Assembly (NCBI RefSeq): GCF_000275845.1
Contig: NW_006766886.1
Coordinates: forward strand, 875,669 to 939,668
DNA: 64,000 nt
Direction: 5' to 3'
Source: Dichomitus squalens LYAD-421 SS1
Lineage: Eukaryota; Basidiomycota; Agaricomycetes; Polyporales; Polyporaceae
Shown here: piece after piece, positions 58,449-64,000 of the stretch
Layout: the number at the start of each line of letters is the position of its first letter
Position numbering within the stretch: position 1 is the stretch's first letter
Position numbers and translations under genes: made by a program
The notes under the pieces: model-generated
Seen by the model: the letters and a program-made list of their open reading frames with translations, nothing else
Told to the model about the DNA's origin: nothing
Databases searched by the model: none

Positions 58449-58852
58449 CGGCCTTTCGTTTGGCTTGACGATGCTCACTACGCCTGGTAGCAAAAGAAAC
58501 ACATTACGCGTATTACGTGATTACTACCTGCGAACCTTTGAATGAACATGTATTGATCGTGTACCTATAATATATATACACAATTGTACTAGTCTGTTCG
58601 TTGGGATGGCATCATCGAGAAGGATACAGTATAGTATGTGCGGCATGGGAGCGGAGACATATGCATTCAAGTGGGCAAAGCATCCTGCGGAAGTGATTGT
58701 CAACATAGTATGTACTAGTGCAGCATCAACATTCTCATGATGGAGGGCCTCCTGGGCGACCCATGCATCCCCATCTGCTGGACGCGCATCTGGCGCAACT
58801 CGTATGGCCGCCTGTTCAACGTTAACAAGGCCCACAAAGAGCGCGACCCGAG
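58449..58852. other. Spacer after the esterase
   Basis: Contains AT-rich sequence near 58560-58585 (tatatatac), likely terminator or polyadenylation region, and no gene. Confidence 0.5.
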
Positions 58853-59215
58853 TACGGATACATTTCGGAAGCGGGTCAGTCGACTGGCGATGAGCTATGT
58901 GGGTCGTCCATTCGCTCGCAATCTTAGGATTCCGTTCTAACGATCTTCGCTCATCAAGGCCGGAACCGACAGCAGAGCTACCAGCAGCTACTTCTGAACA
59001 TCCGGTAAGCATTCTTCTCTGGAATTTCCTCGCAACGATTACGAGACGGAGATCTGACGATCGCGCGCATCAGGGCGATCCTGAAGCAGAAAGACAGTCA
59101 GAAGCCTCAACTCTCGAAATTTCATCCTATGGTGGGTGCCTTGCTTGCGATTGTGGCGTTGCCTATCAGTGTTGCTGACGCACTAGTCCGTAGGATGTGA
59201 ACTGGTTATTCAATT
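58853..59215 (+). pseudogene. Truncated 3' end of the metacaspase
   Basis: Matches the last exons and introns of the gene at 51498-53873 but has no catalytic region. A 2-base deletion (ggcgcgatgagc to ggcgatgagc) shifts the frame. The exon encoding FMTCL is partly missing, and the terminal TGA has changed (TGCTGA to TGCCGA). It cannot make a protease. Confidence 0.9.
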
Positions 59216-60633
59216 GCCGATGCTTCCCTCGCTCAAAAGCGACGATCATTGGACGCTTGTAGAAAGTCTTGTACGCTACGTGGAGCATCCAGTTTGTGTT
59301 CAGAAGTAGGGTACTCGTAGTATCATCGTAAGCCCAAGTTGTCATTGGTGACAAGAGCTCTTTCGAAAGGACGTCTGTGTGGACTGACGATCCTGGGATG
59401 TCCGCTGGCAATATAGTGCGACGTCAGCGGTGGTCGGTCGACAGCTGCTAGCTGTTCCGAATGCGGCGAAGCGTTCGATCGACATTTCTCCACCAGTTTC
59501 GCAGATGTGCCCTGCAATGCTGTGTTCAGTAGGATGCCCCGGCTGCCTATCGCTCTCAGCGTCGACCAGAGGGTACCACCGCGCAGGTTGGCGAAAATTC
59601 CGTATCATAGAGAGGGTTCGCGGCGTTCTGATGAATCCATACTTATCCAGGATCTGAAGAAACTCCATAAGCTGTCGCCATGAGGTGACCTAGATATTGA
59701 TAGCGTGAGAGCGCCTTCGGAGGCATTTGCCAGTACGAGGATATGTGTAGTTGACATGCTTGTTTGTGGGGTGAGGGCGTGTTGGTGTGTCTTATGTAGA
59801 TGCCTCCACTCAGATGCGATCGACCGAGGAATTACATGGATTCGAGTCGTAGATCTCACGGCAAATATTGTTTGAGCGGAAAGGAGGCGACAAGAACTAG
59901 TACTAGGCCCCTTCCGTGAAGTGTGGCCAAGCGTAGAACCTCTGAGCGCCCAGCGCTCGAAGGAGGGCTGACGAGCGGGCCGGTAAGGGCCGGAGCGCAG
60001 GCCGCAAAAGGCATGCAGCGGAGGACCGTGGCGCTTCCGAGTTTCTCTTACGTTGTTGAATCCCATGGCCCATTCAGCAACTGGTTCGTCGTATGATAGG
60101 CCGACATTGACTATTGATACTCAGCCACCTTTCTAGGGCCTATATCAATTCCTACTCAATCGTGGTCGTGATCTCTTCAATGGCTCTGTCATTGGAACTT
60201 CGGACAGAATATCAACGTTATCCCAACTGTGTCTTACATCAAGCAGACGACCGAGAAACGCGGGAAATCTTTCATGCCTCGCCTCAGAGCGGGGCCCCAA
60301 CCTCGGCACTAATCGCCATTGGGATCTTCGGCTGATACGTAGGTCTCAACCGGACCAGGCTCGGTCACTTCTCCTGCGCAAACCGCTGGCCTCATGACCG
60401 TTCTCTCGTGCAGATGCCGTACTCGTCCTGGCCCGGACGCCATCCAATGATTCCTTGGCTTGACAGACATAAATACCAGTAGGCGGCCGCAGACAGAAAG
60501 TTCGTGCTTGTCTCTGCGACCCGACCTTCCACACTTCACCGTGTCTCGCGCCCTCGCTCCTGCGTGCGCGTCAACGACTCGGTGCACTCGACTCGGATAC
60601 CGCAACCCTCTTCACGACACTGACTTTGACGAC
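59216..60633. other. Duplicated spacer and promoter of the sugar transporter
   Basis: Corresponds to 53874-55111 in copy 1. No gene; frames on both strands are short. Confidence 0.7.
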
Positions 60634-63184
60634 ATGGCTGGAGGTGGAGCAATTGCCGCGGCCTCGAACCGTCGCAAGAACCTGGCAGGCCCATCTGGTT
60701 GGGTATGTCTTTTATCCTTTGCTTGCCTGATTTGCATTAGAGCCTCCGTACTACGGGTCGTGTCTGATACCATGTCCTTCTCAGGCCGGCCTGCTTGCGA
60801 ACGCCAGAGTCTTCGCGATCGCTATCTTCGCCTCGCTAGGTGGTTTGTGAGTGTCCAACTCTCGACATGTCGCGATAGTCCCGTACTGACAGAGCCTCCC
60901 TCTAAGGTTGTATGGTGAGCGGAAGGATCTTACGATACGCGCTCCAATTTGACATTGCTGACTGAGCATGTAGGGTACAACCAGGTGCGTGCAATGGGCA
61001 GTCCCACGGCAGGGGCGCAGCCCGCTAATTCTTCGGCGTTACGATATTGTACAGGGTGTATTCTCCGGCGTGCTCGGAATGTACTCTTTCGACCAGCGGA
61101 TGGCGTCAGTGGTGGACAATACGGGGAAGAAGGGCTGGTTTGTCGCTATCCTCGAGCTTGGCGCGTGGTTCGGCGTGCTCTGCACTGGGTACTTGGCCGA
61201 CAGATTCTCCCGAAAGTACACCATCGTTGGGGGTGCGTATGCCATTTTTCGTAGTCTCCCCTTCGCCATGGGGGCTGGAGCGCCGCGGGGATCGGATTGC
61301 TTACTTAATTTTCGGTTCGGGCTTTGATGCTGATCTTGCGCGAACTGTTCAGCCGTTATCGTTTTTTGCATTGGCGTCATTGTACAGACCGCCGCATTCC
61401 ACCCGTCGTCTATTTACGGAGGTGAGTCCAGACATTCTGGTGGACTCAGTCCGGAAACCGTGCCTGACATGCCATTCCTTGCAGGCCGGTTCGTCACCGG
61501 TTTGGGCGTCGGCTCGCTGAGTATGGCCGTCCCACTCTACAAGTATGTTTTGAAAGCTGTCATGAAACTGATGCGAAGGCGGGGATTGACATGGCTTCTT
61601 AGCGCGGAGCTCGCACCTCCGGAGGTGCGCGGCAGTCTCGTCGCGCTCCAGCAGCTCGCGATCACGTTCGGTATCATGGTCTCTTTCTGGATCGACTACG
61701 GCACGAATTACATCGGCGGTACCACTACTGGCCAGAGCGAGTCGGCATGGCGAATCCCGCTTGCCCTTCAGCTTGTGCCCGCTGTCATCCTCGGCGTCGG
61801 CACCTTGTTTATGCCTTTCTCGCCTAGGTAAGCTGTCCCATGAGGTCATACAACGATACATACTCAATGTTATAAATTTACTATGCTCTAGATGGCTTGT
61901 CAACAACGGCCGTGATGACGAGGCGCTCCAGGTGCTCAGCCGTGCGCGCCGCGCGGCTCCCAACTCGGACCTCGTTCAGATCGAGTTTTTGGAGATCAAG
62001 GCGCAGTACCTCTTTGAGAAGGAGACGGCAGCTCTCAAGTACCCGGATCTCCAGGACGGATCGTGGAAGTCGGACTTCAAGCTCGGCCTGTACGACTACA
62101 TCAGTCTTCTCCGCTACAGGCGTACGTCATCTGCACAGCACTGTGCATATTCTCGGGAACAAGGCACTCACCTTCTGTTTTTGCGATGCAGCGCTCTTGT
62201 ACCGTGTGGCCGTCGGCACGTTGACGATGTTCTTCCAGCAATGGACGGGTGTCAACGCGATCCTGTACTACGCGCCGACCATCTTCCATGACCTTGGTCT
62301 GACAGGCAGCACAAATTCGCTTCTCGCTACCGGTGTCGTTGGTATCGCGTACGTCTCTCCCGCCCTCGAACCTATGCACGTTGAGCTCACGGAGTGTCTG
62401 CAGTATGTTCCTCGCGACGATTCCCGCCGTTATCTGGGTCGACCAAGCCGGTCGCAAGCCGGTCCTCATCTCGGGAGCGTTCCTCATGGCGGCATGCCAT
62501 TTCATCGTCGCTATCCTCTCCGGGCTGTACGAAGACTCCTGGCCCGCGCACCGTGCGGCCGGTTGGGCTGCATGTGCACTGGTGTGGATCTTCGCCATGG
62601 GCTTTGGGTATTCGTGGGGGCCTTGCGCTTGGATTGTCGTCGCCGAGATCTGGCCGCTGTCTGTGCGCGGCAAGGGCATGTCGATCGCCGCGTCGTCCAA
62701 CTGGATGAACAACTTCATCGGTAAGCACACGAGCGCGCCTCGTCATACGCCGTCATAACGTGGGAGAGACGACTAATGCGGATTGCGTGCAGTGGGCCAG
62801 GTCACGCCGACTATGATAAGCAACATACGCTTCGGGACGTTCATCTTCTTCGGGGTGAGTGATTCCTCCCATGGCTGCTTACGAGCTTTACGTTGGGCCT
62901 GGCCTTGAATGCGGATGGATATTGAAGTGACTAACGGTGGCGGCGTTTCCCCGTAGGCGTTCTCGTTCCTGGGCGGCCTGTTCATCATGTTCTTCGTGCC
63001 CGAGACAAAGGGCCTGACACTCGAGGAGATGGACGAGATCTTCGGCTCCGTAGGCCTTGTGGCGGGCGAGCAGCAGCGCCTGGAGGAGATCGAGAGGCGC
63101 ATCGGGCTCGACGCGTACAACGATCCCGACCCGAACCGCGCTGTATCGGAGAAGAGGGATTCGGACCTCATCGAGAAGGCGTGA
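60634..63184 (+). CDS. MFS sugar transporter
   Basis: Twelve-helix proton-coupled hexose (or quinate-like) transporter of the plasma membrane. From the ATG at 60634: [43 protein letters not shown] (8-nt exon 60907-60914), YNQ (11-nt exon 60974-60984), [16 protein letters not shown]. Motif-A-type loop: [11 protein letters not shown]. Then [117 protein letters not shown] and [19 protein letters not shown]. All standard sugar-porter signatures are present. The stop TGA is at 63182-63184. The 5' end lies in duplicated DNA (copy 2); the copied 5' end at 55112 is the broken one. Confidence 0.95.
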
Positions 63185-64000
63185 GCCTCTCGAGAGGAAA
63201 ACCATCGCTAGACTCGCACCTTTGTGGGATGCGGTGGAGTTACTCGATGATGATGATTTCGCTAGTCATGACATCGGCGCTGCAATCGTGTCGCAGCTTG
63301 TTGGGCGACGCTTCTGCCTCGACATGATCTGATGGTACTCCTAGTTGTATTTTGTGTATTTGTAGCTAGTTCTGTTTACGCATCTCATGTCCGTTATGCA
63401 GTGTTTGAAGTGTGCAATGGATGAAGCATAGGATTGCTATTTTCCTGGCCACTAGGTCTGTCAGGCAGTATGTACCAGTCCGTGTGGGGGGTTCCAGCTC
63501 GCGTGGTTTCGCGTTTCAGGTGCACAAATGCAGTAGGTGACTCTCAGGGGACCGCTGGCACCCCTGCTTGCGAGGAATAGCGGGCTGAAGGGAGGGCGGA
63601 GCCCGACCGCAGCCCGCGACAAACCCCATGGGGTAAATTGGTGTATCAATCCTCTGATAGTGCGAGGAATGCATCAAGGTCCCAATAGACAGCACAGTGC
63701 TCTGAAGGGTACTGCAGGTGTTGCTGTGTTTCCTATGCAGTAGTACTTGGGAGAATCTCTACTGCTTTAAGTTGGTTCATATACATGGCGCGTTGAGGGC
63801 GGGCGCAAGCCCGGCCAGTGATGTGCCGGTCGACACCGGGTTGTCGTCGACTTTTGTCGACTTGTCAACTGATGACGAAGGCTACAGGTGCACAAAAGTG
63901 CACGTCAACTTTCGCACAGGGCGGTCTACCTGTGCAGGCGCCCAGGCACTGTATATGATTGGGCGACGCGCTATCGCGAACGCGTTCAATCGACATATTG
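63185..64000. other. Downstream flank, no gene recognised
   Basis: Contains small repeats such as gtcgacttttgtcgacttgtcaac near 63848-63870 and gtgcacaaaagtgcac near 63889. No coding or RNA signal to the window end. Confidence 0.5.

Larger units (their letters stand above)
58853..61039 (+). repeat. Segmental duplication, copy 2
   Basis: Direct copy of 53448-55508. It begins abruptly in a metacaspase exon (gagtacggatacattt) and ends after the fourth exon of the complete sugar transporter (aattcttcggc). Confidence 0.92.

Noticed and set aside
1..64000. CRISPR arrays, bacterial operons or a secondary-metabolite cluster
   Set aside because: The genome is eukaryotic with dense introns; no repeat-spacer array, no polyketide or peptide synthetase, and no terpene cyclase was found.

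Overview
The window is genomic DNA of a filamentous basidiomycete, most likely an agaricomycete. Nearly every gene is cut by many short (about 50-70 nt) GT-AG introns. The gene set fits that group: a class I hydrophobin, an oxalate decarboxylase, a tannase/feruloyl-esterase-type secreted esterase, a type I metacaspase, two DUF6534-type membrane proteins, and long low-complexity basidiomycete proteins. I worked out gene models by hand-splicing to restore conserved protein motifs. For most of them the summed exon lengths are divisible by three.

Layout. 0.25-0.7 kb: partial NAD(P)-binding protein (-). 2.5-3.0: class I hydrophobin (-). 4.4-5.7: ABHD11-type hydrolase (+). 5.8-7.8 and 9.0-12.9: two uncharacterised low-complexity proteins. 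13.8-16.3: oxalate decarboxylase (-). 18.0-18.8: HIT-domain protein (-). 19.2-22.1: Ubp8/USP22-type SAGA deubiquitinase (+). 22.4-23.1: acidic unknown protein (-). 23.5-24.6: tRNA-His guanylyltransferase Thg1 (+). 26.4-27.0: pterin carbinolamine dehydratase (+). 27.3-28.6: alpha/beta hydrolase (-). 29.6-31.6: DUF6534-type protein (-). 33.1-33.9: MITE-like element. 34.7-37.5: methionyl-tRNA synthetase (-). 38.0-39.0: AIG2-like protein (+). 39.9-42.2: forkhead factor (-). 44.8-45.0: U2 snRNA (-). 45.2-45.7: small unknown gene (-). 46.2-48.4: second DUF6534-type protein (+). 48.9-51.1: unknown nuclear-type protein (+). 51.5-53.9: metacaspase (+). 56.0-58.4: secreted tannase-family esterase (+). 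60.6-63.2: MFS sugar transporter (+).

Most genes are unrelated housekeeping neighbours and there is no biosynthetic cluster. The clearest structural feature is at 53.4-61.0 kb. A roughly 2.1-kb segment (metacaspase 3' end, spacer, sugar-transporter 5' end) occurs twice as direct copies flanking the esterase gene. Each copy leaves one intact gene and one truncated gene. Other points of interest are four introns whose reading frame requires GC-AG splicing, two DUF6534 paralogues that share intron positions including a 10-nt microexon, a DNA element with TIRs and a TA target duplication, and a perfect 20-bp hairpin near 42.8 kb. I did not find a clearly new multi-gene system.
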